Positions 1 through 11,185 are shown, counted from the stretch's first letter. The stretch is 64,000 nucleotides of DNA from Aedes albopictus (GCF_035046485.1 NC_085138.1:294296256-294360255), one strand, 5' to 3'. Numbers and translations: made by a program. Notes: generated by a model from the sequence alone, not told the origin.

Positions 1-60
1 CCTATCGGAACAGAGGTCTTGGAACGCAACAAAATCACGTTATACTCAGTAAAATGAGCT

Positions 61-145
61 CTTTTAGTAGCTATAGAGTAGTAGCTATGATTTATAGTAG
101 TAGCTATAATTTAGTAGCTATGAGGCTATAGAAAGTAGCAATATT
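61..145. repeat. TAGTAGCTAT simple repeat
   Basis: The unit TAGTAGCTAT recurs imperfectly several times. It is a low-complexity tract with no gene-like content. Confidence 0.7.
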
Positions 146-164
146 TTATTCACTAAACCCAATT

Positions 165-365
165 GATAAGAGATTTCCTAGTGGATTATCCGGAAGATTA
201 CGTGGAAGATTTTTTGATGAACTTTTTGCAGAAATTCCTACAAAAATCTTTGCAAAAAAAAACTGAAAGAATCGAGGAATTCTTTATAGACTCCTAGAAG
301 GATTTCCGCAAAAATCTCAGGAGGATTTCCTGTAGGAATCATCGGAGGCCTTCCTGAAGAAATCT
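165..365. repeat. Degenerate ~30-bp GGAATTTC/GAAATTCC repeat
   Basis: Imperfect repeats of phrases such as GGATTTCC, TCCTGAAGAAATC and GAGGAATTC follow one another. The same degenerate family recurs at about 32.3-33.1, 34.5-36.7, 37.9-38.7, 58.5-58.8 and 63.7-64.0 kb. Open frames inside it are fortuitous. Confidence 0.6.
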
Positions 366-369
366 TGTG

Positions 370-590
370 GGCTTCGTGGCCGTGCGGTTAGCGGCGTCAG
401 TCGTCTAGGCGTTTCGTAAGCCTCGGAGTGCGGGTTCGATTCCCGCTCCAGTCGGGGAAAACTTTTCGTCAAACGGAAAATTCTCCATTGGGCCACCGGG
501 TGTTATGTGTGTTGTCCGTTGTCTCGTGTAAGTGTAATGTTCAGTCTGTGCAGCCTCTGGCTGAAGACGGTGTAGTGTCTTTTTTGAAGA
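370..590 (+). mobile_element. tRNA-derived SINE
   Basis: A tRNA-like head has an A-box-like GTGGCCGTGCGGTTAGCG near 375 and a B box GGTTCGATTCC at 433-443. A tRNA-unrelated body follows, ending near a T-rich tract at about 581. This is the layout of culicine tRNA-derived SINEs. It is not a functional tRNA gene: the acceptor stem does not close and no 3' terminator follows directly. Confidence 0.75.
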
Positions 591-764
591 AATCGTAAGA
601 ATTCTCCAACCGCAATTTCTGAGGGAACTCCAGGTGAAATCTTTTTCAAGGCTCTTGGAGAAATACCTGAATATTTGCCTGGAGGGTCATCAGTTGTAAT
701 TCAAGTAGGAATCGTCGAGAAAATTATCGCAAAAAACATCTGGATGAATAAGAGAAAAGAAATA

Positions 765-1219
765 CAGGTACTCTTCGATATAACGTACAAAAAAGTTTTC
801 TCTTTGTACGTTATATCGAAGTGTACGTTATATCGAAGCAGAGAAAAAAAAAAATATTTTTTATGCTAATATTGATGGTTTCGACCTGAAATTAACCCCA
901 AATAATGATTTCGGTGAAATTCACAAAATCGATAATGAAAAACATGAGTTTTCTCGAAAAAGTAATTTCGTTTTTTGTGCTTCTTATATCGTACATTTTG
1001 CTTCGATATAACGTAAACTAAATTTTTCCCCAATTTGTGCTAATTCTAGGTAACAAGGTTAATACTGCAAGAAAACATTGATTTGAGTAGTGTCTTAGCT
1101 TATCTGAGGGTTATTCCTGTGAAAAATTCAAATTTTCAATGTTGTACGTTATATCGAAGCAAAATGTACGTTATATCGAATTCGCTATATCGAGGGTACG
1201 CTATATCGAAGAATACCTG
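765..1219. mobile_element. pogo-like MITE, TA target duplication
   Basis: The terminal inverted repeats begin CAGGTACTCTTCGATATAAC on the left and, on the other strand at the right end, CAGGTATTCTTCGATATAGC. TA lies directly outside both ends, at 763-764 and 1220-1221. Subterminal copies of TACGTTATATCGAAG repeat in both orientations. At 455 bp it has no transposase and would depend on one supplied in trans. The CAGGTAT terminus resembles that of the 5.2-kb element at 33873-39039. Confidence 0.85.
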
Positions 1220-1343
1220 TACTTAATATCCCCAGAAATTATCCCCGAAAGTACTACGTGGCCTTGCATGATAAATGGACATCATCTATGACATGTACAG
1301 AATCCTATATTTAAAATGATAGCGCCACGTTGCGGTTTAATTA

Positions 1344-2132
1344 GGGTGGGGCGGGGCAAGATGGGTCGCGGGGCAAGATGGGTCAGTGCCATTTGCGGGC
1401 GCATTACTCATGTTTTGATTATGTTAATAATTTTGTTAGATGACCAGCATGAATATACAAAAGATTGGGGCATTGATTGAAAAATTATTCACTCTCATTG
1501 GAAATAAAAAATAAAATGGTTTTTAGCCATTTTTCTTATGCGATACATCCCATATAATCTCCATATAAACGGCCGCGGGGCAAGATGGGTCACCTTCAAT
1601 TTTGAACGTATTTTTGGAGCATTCAAAAGTTATTTATTTTTTATTACAAGACTATCTCATAACTGACTTCAATCAAGCGGAATGAACGCTTAAAATTATA
1701 ACATAAAATTATGATAATTTTTTAGTGAAAACATCGATTTTCAAGTCGCCTGAGGACCACTCGAATCGTAAAGTTTTTTATATTCCAAATAAATTTATAA
1801 AATGTTTACTAGTAGCTCTTGTTTACTCAGTATGGATATGGAGTATATAAGAATGCGGAACAAATCTTATATTTTGACGTTTTTCGTTGAGAAAATGTGA
1901 ATTACTTAAAAGGCGACCCATCTTGCCCCGCCCTTTTTTCACGGCGCAAAATCGATCACTTTTTAAAACTGCTTGTTTAACATCATATTTTGTATTTAAT
2001 GATCTTTTTATCGACCTTTAGCATAGCTAACTAGTGTATTGAAGAGTAGCGGACGAATACAAACAATACGATTTGTATTTACAAAGTTATGGTGATGCAT
2101 CCTTAGGTGACCCATCTTGCCCCGCCCCACCC
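1344..2132. mobile_element. MITE with GGGTGGGGCGGGGCAAG termini, copy 1
   Basis: The inverted termini read GGGTGGGGCGGGGCAAGATG at the left and the complement at the right, with TA outside each end. The motif GGGGCAAGATGGGTC also recurs internally near each end. The 789-bp core is AT-rich and has no frame of interest. A second, highly similar copy lies at 4697-5456 in the same orientation. Confidence 0.85.
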
Positions 2133-2159
2133 TACATACAACATTTTCCTCAACTTGAG

Positions 2160-2350
2160 ACCAAGGACATCTCACAACATCTCATGCTCCTAAATTCATC
2201 CTATTAGAAAACAACAAATACGGCACCGATTGATTTCGTTCTTTTTGTTTTCATACGTGCTCACTTCAAACAAAAATGAATAAATAAGAAACAAAACTAA
2301 TAGCACATCAATCCTTTGTTTTCAGTAGGATGGAATCAAGAGCAATAGCA
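2160..2350. repeat. Fragment of a dispersed MITE-like family
   Basis: Similar sequence recurs at 7430-7660 and 62885-63110. Shared landmarks are CGGCACCGATT, AAGAAACAAAACTAA and AATCCTTTGTTTT. The other copies have the termini GGGTATTGGTTCCC and GGGAGCCACATGCTTAATAA. This copy looks 5'-truncated. Confidence 0.6.
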
Positions 2351-2354
2351 CTCA

Positions 2355-2580
2355 GTGCTGAAAAATTCATTGCGTCATATCTAAATTCAACCATCTACAG
2401 CTTATTTTAGAAGCTGAAGCTGAAAATATGATATATGTATGAAAAACTTGTGCGGCTAAACCAGTTCTGCAAGAAAGTCTCGGAAAAATCGATATTTTAC
2501 GAATAATTAAGATAAATGCCACGGGCTACCTTCGAAAAATGCCAATGATATTCACGATGAATATCACATGTTTTTTTTTC
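2355..2580. repeat. Half copy of the 19.3-kb palindromic repeat
   Basis: The stretch running from GTGCTGAAAAATTCATT to ATGATATTCACG aligns by eye with 19264-19480. That copy continues into an inverted partner arm; this one stops after the first arm. Confidence 0.55.
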
Positions 2581-2714
2581 ACCGTGTATGTCAGTTAGGA
2601 ACATTTTTGAAATCCCAGTACGGAAAATGTCGAAACCCATGAGGTCGACCTCAAATGTCAAACTATAACTATTTACATATCATGTACTGATTTATCGACC
2701 GTATTCTATAATTA

Positions 2715-3053
2715 ACTTGATGATTTTGTGGCTATATCGGTCTCTTTCTACTCATAAGTATAAGGGAGTAGAGATCAAAGTGGATAATGAAATGATAGAT
2801 ATGATAGAATTCGCTAGGTAGCGAACAAGTGTGAAAATTTTATAGAAGGTGAAATTAGGCAAGTAGGCCATGTATTGATCGAATACATCGAATGCGTGAA
2901 ACTTCTGCCTAATTTCACCTTCTATAAAATTTTCACACTTGTTCGCTACCTAGCGAATTCTATCATATCTATCATTTCATTATCCACTTTGATCTCTATT
3001 CCCTTATACTTATGAGTAGAAAGAGACCGATATAGCCACAAAATCATTAAGTG
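2715..3053. mobile_element. Fold-back element with ~146-bp arms
   Basis: The left arm (2715-2860) and right arm (2907-3053) are near-perfect reverse complements, separated by a 46-bp spacer. They share GATTTTGTGGCTATATCGG, AGTGGATAATGAAATGATAG and GAAGGTGAAATTAGGC. RNA from either strand would form a long hairpin. No coding capacity is seen. Confidence 0.9.
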
Positions 3054-3750
3054 TAACTATTTACTATTTTACTTATTTCAAATTATCTCATTATTCCTTC
3101 GTTATTCGAGTTCGAGTAAAGTAGAATTCCGATTAGAATACCGTGCTTCAACCTATTATTCAATAAAAGCAAGATTTCGTCTTTTATTTTAGGACCATTT
3201 AGGACATTTGGCGAAATAAAAAAATGTATGTAAATTTTATATTAAATATCAATAAACTGTATCTGTTAACTGTCAATTCATAATTTTTAACAGTTTTAGT
3301 AGTCTGTCAATGAATGAATTGCTCAGGCGCTGTCTATACACTACGGAGACTTATTTCGGGTCATCTGATCTCAGACACCCACCTCTCCATGTAGACTTTC
3401 GTTTTAACTAAATTGTGAAGATTCATATGGACCGAAGACTTTAGCCACATCTTCCTCAACGTCTTGAAATCCCGCTTCAACAGTGCATCAGAACTTCAGA
3501 CGCACAAATCTCAAGAAGCAAGCTTCACACAACGGTATATTTTGGTTTTGTTTACGAAGAGATTTGTACGTGAAGAAATAAATGGTAATGTTGTTAAATT
3601 TGATGTGACTAAAGCTTATTCGTCAAATCTTCAACAGTTTTCACAAATTGACTAATCGTTGGTGCATGAACTTGTTTTCCCAAAGGTTTTGATTATTTGA
3701 ACATTTATAATGTTCATTCCTGAAATGGGAACTGTGCAATGACCAAACAA
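3054..3750. other. Non-coding, nothing recognised
   Basis: AT-rich sequence. The 63-codon frame at 3464-3655 has no recognisable domain or splice context. No TIR or RNA gene is seen. Confidence 0.5.
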
Positions 3751-4214
3751 CCCGGGTAGAGCGAAATGGCAAATGAAGGGCAAATTTTACCATTAAAATA
3801 GAATGTTTGAATGGTACAATTTGCTAGTAGTTTGTTTGAAATAAAAGTTAAAATAACAAAAATAATAACTAAATCTCTATGGCATAACAACTAAAGAATA
3901 ACTGATTTTGCCATTGTAATAACAAAATAATAGCAAAAAGAATGTCAAAAAAATAACATATTTTAATATGATGGTAAATTATGTTATTATTTTGATATTG
4001 TGCCAGGCTAGTATAATAGTATCATTTGTTATTTTTATGTTATTGTACTTTTTAATAGTAACTCGCCAATTACAAAATTTGCAATGATAGCATATTTTGT
4101 TATTTATATGTCATCCTGAGCTATTCACAAAAAAACTAAAGAATTGCAAATTTAGATATGATGACAAAATATGTTAATCTTTAGTTATTAGTTTGTTATT
4201 CACCACTACCCGGG
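3751..4214. mobile_element. Short-TIR MITE with CCCGGGTAG ends
   Basis: The left end starts CCCGGGTAGAG and the right end finishes CACTACCCGGG, giving a TIR of about 10 bp. The core is rich in TTGTTATT/AATAACA words, similar in style to the AT-rich element at 55.3-56.4 kb. There is no clear target duplication and no coding potential. Confidence 0.6.
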
Positions 4215-4690
4215 AATGGTAAATTAAATTTGATACGAAATCATGTATTCATGCATATTCTGCCTGTTTCTACTACAATACATTTTTAAATTTGCATTTT
4301 GATGACGTTTGAGCATTTTCAATAATGTTAAATTTGGCCTAATTTGCCCCTTTGAGGGCCCCTCCTGTCTTACACCACTGGCCCATCACCCGAAAGGCTT
4401 TGGATTTATTCATATTTTTCCACATGTAGAATGCAACAAAAATAGTACGGTTGAAATCCCCGGGGGACACCATCGTAACCTTCCCTTGGAAGATGATGGC
4501 CTACGCCAAACATTAGTCTACGTAATAGGACAACGCCCTCGCATGATAAAAACGAAACAAACCCCGTGATGAAATCGAACATAAATTTGACGAGTAGTGA
4601 ATAAAATGGCTAGTGATAAAACCAAAACGCTTCTGTATTTAGAAAGTACTTTTGAAAATAAATGATTAGGCTCATTTTCAGCGTAGGTGC
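4215..4690. other. Non-coding, nothing recognised
   Basis: An 86-codon frame at 4309-4569 has mosquito-like base use but no recognisable domain, signal peptide or splice-site pair. I do not call it a gene. Confidence 0.45.
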
Positions 4691-4696
4691 ATTATA

Positions 4697-5456
4697 GGGT
4701 GGGGCGGGGCAAGATGGGTTAGTGCCATTTTCGGGCGCATTACTCATGTTTTGATTATGTTAATAATTTTGTTAGATAACCAGCATGAATATACAAAAGT
4801 TTAGGGCATTGATTGAAAAATTCTTCACTCTCATTGGAAATAAAAAAATAAAATAGTTTTTAGCCATTTTTCTTATGCGATACATTCCATATAATCTCCA
4901 TAACGGGCGCGGGGCAAGATGGGTCACCTTCAATTTTGAACGTATTTTTGGAGCATTCAAAAGATAATTATTTTTTATTACAAGACTATCTCATAAATGA
5001 CTTCAATCAAGCGGAATGAACGCTTATCATAATTTAATTTTTTAGTGAAAACATCGATTTTCAAGTCGCCTGAGGATCACTCAAATCGTAAAGTTTTTTA
5101 TATTCCAAATAAATTTATAAAACGTTTACTAGTAGCTCTTGTTTATTCAGTATTGATATGGAGCACATATGAATGCGGAACAAATTTTATATTTTGACGT
5201 TTTTCGTTGAGAAAATGTGAATTACTTAAAAGGTGACCCATCTTGCCCCACACTTTTTTCACGGCGCAAAATCGATCACTTTTTAAAACTGCTTGTTTAA
5301 CATCATGTTTTGTATTTAATGAACTTTTTATCGACTTTTAGAATAGCTAACTAGTATATTAAAGAGTAGCGGACGAATACAAACTAATACGATTTGTATT
5401 TACAAAGTTACGGTGATCCATCCTTAATAGGTGACCCATCTTGCCCCGCCCCACCC
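4697..5456. mobile_element. MITE with GGGTGGGGCGGGGCAAG termini, copy 2
   Basis: This is the second copy of the element at 1344-2132, 760 bp long, with TA on both sides (4695-4696 and 5457-5458). It carries the same subterminal GGGGCAAGATGGGTC motifs. The copies differ by scattered substitutions and small indels, so they are old. Confidence 0.85.
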
Positions 5457-7095
5457 TAAATGTTTGTTTACAATGCAAAACAATCGCTAAAAGTGTACTC
5501 AACAGCGCAGCGTAAAATATTCACCAGGAGGACGTGGTCTGTTTTCATATCTGTGGGCCCATGCAAGAAAAATTCACGCAACTTATTTTCGCGCAGTAGT
5601 CTTAACAGGTGGAATATCTGTAATATCTTCGCGTTTTTCCCCAAGTTTCTCTATGAAATCATTCCAAGAAGCTTAACAATTTTCTGGTGTGATTCAGAAT
5701 GTATTTCTGAAAAACCATTATATTGGTTTCATGGAGAAATTTCACACAAAAGATTTCATCTAATTTAGCGTTTTACAGTCAATAAATATAACATAAATTG
5801 AAATGAATAAATGATGACTTCAATAGATACACTTTATACTTCAACAATTTATTCTTATCCTTTGCATACGATGCTCTAACCACTACAACAAAAGCCTGCT
5901 TCTTGGTTTAGTGTACTATGGGCACTTCAATGATGGAAAAATATTTTTTCTAAGTTTCACTTCACGCTAAAACTGCTCAGCACTACAATGTGTAAGACCT
6001 ACTCATAAAATGTTTAAGAGTTACACATTCACTAAATCTGCTCGTACACTATTCTAGATGCGAAATGGCTATATTTTTTGGTTCGCCAAAGTCACTAGTA
6101 AACCTAGCTAGATTGCCATACAAAAAAAAATGCAACTTTAACGATTTTGTGGACGTAGGAGCAGATTTTGTGAATGTGTAACTTTTACACATTTTATGAG
6201 TGGTATGGAAATTATGCATTTGTGAGTAGGTCTTACACATTTTAGTGCTGTGCGGTTTTACTGTGTTGGGCTCATACATGCATTAAGGCACGAATATATA
6301 TATTTATAGCATTGCAAAATTCTGAATCCTAAGCCGTAGCGGGAATCGAACCCAAATACCTTTAACATAGTTTTCCTGTAGTTGCGACTTCAACACTACC
6401 AATGAATGACCAAGATATTTGCAAAGTCGTCAGACATGAACAACATCAACCCAACATTCCTCCATATTGAATTCCCTGCTTCAGGTTTTTGAAGTTTCCT
6501 CTTTTTATTTTATACTATCTCGCCACTTGATTGGATGTTGCTTTCTCGTTCACCACACACCTCATCAAAGTCTCGTCGTCGAGTGTGGATCATTGCGGCG
6601 AGCTTGATAGAGGCTATGTCTGCTACATATACAATGGTCGGCCAGGCCGACTTCGCCAAAGCTCACACACGACGACCGAGAGACCCCGGAGCGATCGAAT
6701 ACGGCGCTGTCTGTATTGTATTCCTCGACTCTTGCCAACCAGGCAAAGGTCGAACAACGTTGGGCCATGCTATCCCGTGTTTCAGGGGGTCCGACCGAGC
6801 ACTTACGGTAATTGTTGTTGTTTATACTGCTGCTTCTGCTTTTAGCGGGTGCGATGGAATACTTTAGCCCGGTATTTACGACTTAATTGGACTAGTGTGT
6901 AGTATCTGGTGTCGTTGCGCAACTGTCTGTGCCGGCAAATTAATCAAAACTGATTTTCCTGTTGTTAAACATATTGCTTAACATTTAAGTTCCGTTGGTT
7001 GGGGATTGCAGTGGAATGTCGCTAACCTTGAGATCCCCCTTTATTGATGCGTTTTAATGCACCGAAGGATTCATAAAGCGTAGTTAATGAGAAAG
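5457..7095. other. Mostly single-copy non-coding DNA with a GC-rich island
   Basis: A weak SINE-like scrap, with AAAGCCTGCTTCTTGGTTTA and ACTATGGGCACTTC, lies at about 5888-5930. From 6575 to 6850 the sequence turns GC-rich. Three overlapping frames there (6531-6845 +, 6535-6867 +, 6565-6768 -) compete and none has a known domain, so this may be a UTR, regulatory DNA or an unspliced exon. I cannot decide. Confidence 0.4.
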
Positions 7096-7099
7096 ATCA

Positions 7100-7280
7100 A
7101 ACTGAGAGTGCCTATGCTCAATTCCAGGTCGGTGCAAGAACTTTTCCTTGGACATAGAGTAGCACTACAAGATGTATGAGAGCAAGAAGGTCATTGTCTG
7201 GGAAATCTCTCAGTTAATAACTGCGGAAGTTCTCTTCGAATCCTAAGCTGAGAAGCAGGCATTGTTCCAGAATGATCAAT
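7100..7280 (+). mobile_element. Degraded Feilai-type SINE
   Basis: Landmarks of the full SINEs at 35.8, 52.7 and 63.4 kb occur here on the opposite strand: TCCAGGTCGGTGCAAGAACT, AAGGTCATTGTCTGGGAA, CTCAGTTAATAACTG and CTAAGCTGAGAAGCAGGC. The tRNA head is lost. Confidence 0.7.
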
Positions 7281-7429
7281 GATTGATCTGGAAGCTATCA
7301 CAATTCCCATTCAGTTTAAGGTGAGCGTTCAAAATTGGTATTCTTCAATGTATTTTACAGAGTATCATTATTTATGTTGACGGTTTACTTCCAAGTATCA
7401 ATAACTTGTCTTTTCCACTTTTCCATTAC

Positions 7430-7660
7430 CAAAATATCAAATGATAAACTCAGATAGGGTATTGGTTCCCTTATTAAGCATGTGGCTCCCATTTTCATCC
7501 TACGAAAAACAAAGGATTGAAGCGCTGTTAGTTTTGTTTCTTATTTTTGTATTTTTTGTTAGAAGTGAGCATCCACGAAAACAAAAAGAACGGAATCAAT
7601 CGGTGCCGTAATCGCTTGTTTTCGAATAGGATGAAATTGGGAGCGTGAGATTACTGATGG
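7430..7660. mobile_element. MITE-like repeat with GGGTATTGGTTCCC end
   Basis: It begins GGGTATTGGTTCCCTTATTA and continues AAGCATGTGGCTCCCATTTT. It contains the AATCCTTTGTTTT/GAAACAAAAC landmarks in reverse and ends near GGATGAAATTGGGAGCGTG. It is the same family as 62885-63110 and 2160-2350. The first 20 bases recur alone at about 9435. Confidence 0.65.
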
Positions 7661-9430
7661 AACACAAACCCTATGATTCAATTACCTCCAATCAATAACG
7701 CCACATATGCACGCAGATGACACTTATAACATGCGCGAAAAACAGCCACTCATATGACGCCATAAAATTGTGTGTTTTTTGTCACGATTATTTTATGCAC
7801 ACTTTTCATCCGTCACAACATCGCTCTGCGTGATAAGAAAAAAAATGGGTTGAAACATCGAAACCAGAAAGCGTCATTTCACTTTCAGTCAGTCGGCTAA
7901 AATGTGCAAAAATGCCGGATATCGAGTGGTAGCTGTAGCGAACAACTAGCCGATCCCATACCAAGCGGTTTCGGAACATTTACCACCGCACCACTATTAC
8001 CTAGCAATAATGTGTTGTTTTTTACACTGCATGCAAAATGAAAAAAAAAAAAACAATTCGTACAAAGTAATGGAAGAAATTTGTTTCGACAAAACACGCT
8101 GGCAGCCGTGAGGCAAGTGCATATTTCTTGCTGCTAAAACAGACGTCATTACAACGCTTTGAGACAACGTGGAATTCAAACAGCAATACGCGAGCCTTAC
8201 CTGCCGTTTGCATTGATTGATTGTATTACTGACACAAATCGGATGGGGAAATTGAACTGTTAGTTAATGTTGCATAAGGCTGAAAATGGTCCCAACAAGT
8301 AAACTTGAAGTTGAAGATCTTTGAGGATGTTGGCAAAAAAAAAACAGAAAAAATAGTTTACCTTATAATGATAACTTCATGGGCAGGTTAAGGTCAAACG
8401 TCTGAGAATCATAGCACAGCATTGCACCTCATACCACTAACATAGAACCTCCTCAAATGCACAAATCAATGAATGATGAATCTATAAATGAGCTAACGAT
8501 AGTGTACCTTTTATTTTGTTCTTGTTGACTTCTAACATTATAACACCAATAACACCAATAGTCCTAATAAGCTGTTGTTGAAGAAAAGGAGATTTGGTAG
8601 TTCAGGACATTAATATGTAGGCCGAGCTCTTGGAATTACCATTATTAGTCCAGACATCAACTGGAGTAACACCACACTCTGGCTTAGAGAAAATAGAAAA
8701 AAAAAATCGACTGCTCTGGAACGCCCACATTTTTCATATGAGTTTCATCAGAAGTGTTGGTGAACTTTACACAGATCATCCTAACAAACATTATTGCCGT
8801 ATAACAGATAAATAAACCGACATTGAGATCCATTTAATTTTTTTGGCTGAATAAGCTGTTATTTAGCTACTATTGTAAGTTTGCATTGTTGTAACAGCAG
8901 ATGAGTAAATCTCACAAGAAGCTTTACAGAGCAACGAAGCTCTGTAAAGCAATTTATGAAATATTTTTTTCAATAAAGAAAATGTTAACACCCATGGGTG
9001 TTGTTAAGAGATTAATCTTCACATTTCATTTTTTAAAATCGCTAAGCCGTAGACCGTAGACCGAATCGTATGAAAACAGCATTACTAATTCTAAATTCGC
9101 TTCACATCTACGTTAGAAACAAAGGTAAACTATACAAATGCTCACTCATAGAAATACGGCTTTAATTAGACACTAGATATCAAAAACAAAATGACATTGC
9201 TTTTTCTTAATCTCGCTACTAGTAAAACATTCATGTATAAGGTCAGAAATCGTATTAGGAAACATATAGGTGGTGCTTTAAAACTCATTTCAAACGAAAC
9301 AAGGGTATCATAAAAGATGTTTCTAAAAAAGTTTTCGAAAACACGCATTTTGCGAATAAAAAATCTGGTTTAAAAAACTGCGTATGCGTAGGAGCCACTG
9401 CCACGGGCTGCTTTTCCTGAAAGTTTTAAG
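7661..9430. other. Non-coding, nothing recognised
   Basis: AT-rich DNA with runs of A. Short frames at 7897-8213 (minus) and 8630-8815 (plus) lack recognisable domains. No RNA gene or TIR is found. Confidence 0.45.
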
Positions 9431-9434
9431 AAAT

Positions 9435-9600
9435 AGGGTATTGGTTCCCTTCTTAAGGCGAAACTGGAAGCATTTCCTAATTTTTTTGGTTGTTGATTTT
9501 TTTTTATTAAATAACGAAGCAATATTTTCAAAATCGGTTTTCGTACACATGTAGAGTATGGATTAAGGTATCTTCTGATTTTTTTTGTGCAGAAAAATGT
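9435..9600. repeat. Dispersed repeat, inverted relative to 19020-19155
   Basis: Words such as TTAAGGCGAAACT, AATAACGAAGCAATATTTT, AAAATCGGTTTTCGTACAC and AGAGTATGGATTAAGGTA reappear as reverse complements at 19020-19155. The pair lies on either side of the histone-type array. Confidence 0.65.
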
Positions 9601-9981
9601 TTTCCATTTCTGCACACACCTTTTTTTTGTAAAGTTTTGTTCAAAAATGGTTTCTGCAAAAACGAAAAGAGGATCGTAGTGTGCCTTGGTGGGAAGTGGA
9701 AGTGAAAAATTTTCCTTGCTGTATTTTTTTTTGACGTAGGACTACGTCTCTGTTTTCTATACCTGGTGTCATTTCAAAATTTATGATACCGAGAGCGTTA
9801 CGTTTGAGTGAAAGATTTCAAACGCTCACAGTATCGTCCCTACTTAACGAAATGATAAAAGAATCCCGTTATACGAAAGATGAAACTCCCGCGTTCCATT
9901 TGGAACATTCGGTGAACCTGAAAATCATTGATAAATAGTTGAAAAATTGTTTTAAAGTTTGACATTGCAAACGCTGAAATC

Positions 9982-10019
9982 TATAAATATGGGTAGCGGA
10001 CAAAATTTCTCGTTCAGTC
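9982..10019 (+). promoter_or_regulatory. Core promoter of array unit 0
   Basis: TATAAATA lies at 9982-9989. An initiator TCAGTC lies at 10014-10019 with its A at 10016, 34 bp downstream of the TATA start. Transcription from here to the stem-loop at 10291 would give an RNA of about 295 nt. Confidence 0.55.
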
Positions 10020-10311
10020 CACCAACGCTCTCTGATTGGTGCGCATCGTGATGGGCAACTTTGGTGCAGGAAGGAATGCGATCATGCGATAGCTGTTCGT
10101 CAGTTCCATTTCGACCAGCATCGGAGGAAGAGCTGGCGAGTGCCTCGGCTTTGGACCGCCAGTGCCAAAGGCGAGTGGCATTGGAAATACGTTCACGGCA
10201 GCAAGCGGCAATGTTTCGGTGGCGGAGAAAACCCACTCGCATTGCATTGCGTGGAGAAATAATTTGAATTAATTGCCCAACATTCGTCCCGGTCCTTCTC
10301 AGGACCACCGA
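10016..10311 (+). ncRNA. Predicted short histone-type transcript, unit 0
   Basis: Inferred RNA from the initiator A to just past the stem-loop. The forward frame at 10061-10267 (68 codons) has no similarity that I recognise to any histone. A competing minus-strand frame covers the same DNA. The segment contains GGCAGCAAGCGGC and GGCGGAGAAAACCC, the two landmark words of all array monomers. Function is unknown; it could also be an untranscribed relic. Confidence 0.4.
10291..10310 (+). terminator. Histone-type 3' stem-loop, unit 0
   Basis: GGTCCT-TCTC-AGGACC folds as a perfect 6-bp stem with a 4-nt loop and is followed by ACCG. This matches the replication-dependent histone mRNA end except for a C in the second loop position. 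The downstream CAAGAGTT (about 10322) sits where the U7-pairing histone downstream element is expected. Confidence 0.75.
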
Positions 10312-10623
10312 AACTAATTCCACAAGAGTTACGAATCGAAAAATGTTTCTTCATCGATCGAGAAAACTGCAGTGCAACCAAAAAGTGAAAAAAATTGAAT
10401 GCCATTAATCAGCAACATTGATGAAGCCAGTCACTAATGATTCCACCTGGAATTTTGCAACGCTTTTTCCTATTAAGGCCATTTTGTGTGAAACATTGTT
10501 TAATTCTAACATTTTTCGAATTACAATGATCTACACAATTCAATATTTTGGTTACTTTATCCGTTCGTTGATAATTTACTCATTTCTGGGTTGGTTATTC
10601 GTTTGAAGCGTTGGGGTACATGC

Positions 10624-10732
10624 GGGCGGGGCATGCAAATGAAATAAACCGGAAAGCCACCCAAATGGGAGGAGCTTCGCCTGCTAATCTAGGGGTATAA
10701 AAGCTTTGTCCTCGGTTTTCTTTCGTCATTTT
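10624..10732 (+). promoter_or_regulatory. Octamer + GC-box + TATA/Inr promoter P1
   Basis: In order: GGGCGGGGC at 10624-10632, a perfect octamer ATGCAAAT at 10633-10640, TATAAAA at 10696-10702 and the initiator TCATTT at 10726-10731, with its A 32 bp from the TATA start. An octamer upstream of a TATA box is characteristic of H2B-type histone promoters, which are driven by OCT-1 in S phase. Confidence 0.7.
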
Positions 10733-10956
10733 CGTTGGATCAGTCAAGGAGGTTAGTGTCGCCTCCACTACGACAGCAGCACACACAAACCCAGCGACGG
10801 CTCGGCTCGGCTGGAAATTTCATCCAAGGCAGCAAGCGGCGGGCCACTATACGACGGCTTCCAGCATTCAGCATGGAGAAAACCAACACGTATTGCGTGG
10901 CATGGTGAATTCATCAAAATCGTCCATAATATAAACGGTCCTTTTCAAGACCACAT
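10728..10956 (+). ncRNA. Predicted short histone-type transcript, unit 1
   Basis: Inferred RNA of about 229 nt from the P1 initiator to the stem-loop at 10937-10952. It contains an 11-codon mini-ORF at 10873-10908 reading MEKTNTYCVAW then stop, which ends 28 nt before the stem-loop. No longer frame begins after the predicted start site. The stem has one C-A mismatch (GGTCCT/AAGACC), so 3' processing may be weaker than in units 2 and 4. Confidence 0.4.
10937..10952 (+). terminator. Histone-type stem-loop, unit 1a (one mismatch)
   Basis: GGTCCT-TTTC-AAGACC has the canonical TTTC loop and five of six stem pairs. The trailing bases ACAT replace ACCG. AAGAGTTGG follows about 17 bp later. Confidence 0.65.
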
Positions 10957-11165
10957 AAAATCTTCCCTGAAGAGTTGGACCGCCATCGATCGAGAAAAGC
11001 TAAGTGCAATCCAAAGTGAAAGACAGCTCGGCTTCTCAGAAGAAGTGAAGCCCACCATTAATTTTATCCACGGCAGCAAGCAGCAGTGGGTCAGTTTTCG
11101 GCGGTCCAGTATTTAGCGCAGAGAAAACCAACACATCGCGTGACATGGTGAATTCATGAACAAAC

Positions 11166-11185
11166 GGTCCTTATCAGGGCCACCG
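11166..11185 (+). terminator. Histone-type stem-loop, unit 1b
   Basis: GGTCCT-TATC-AGGGCC pairs fully, using one G-T wobble, and is followed by ACCG. CAAGAGTT lies about 16 bp downstream. This monomer has no TATA/Inr block of its own, so it could only end a read-through RNA. Confidence 0.7.

Noticed and set aside
374..450. Possible functional tRNA gene
   Set aside because: A and B boxes are present, but the acceptor stem is unpaired and a SINE body follows.
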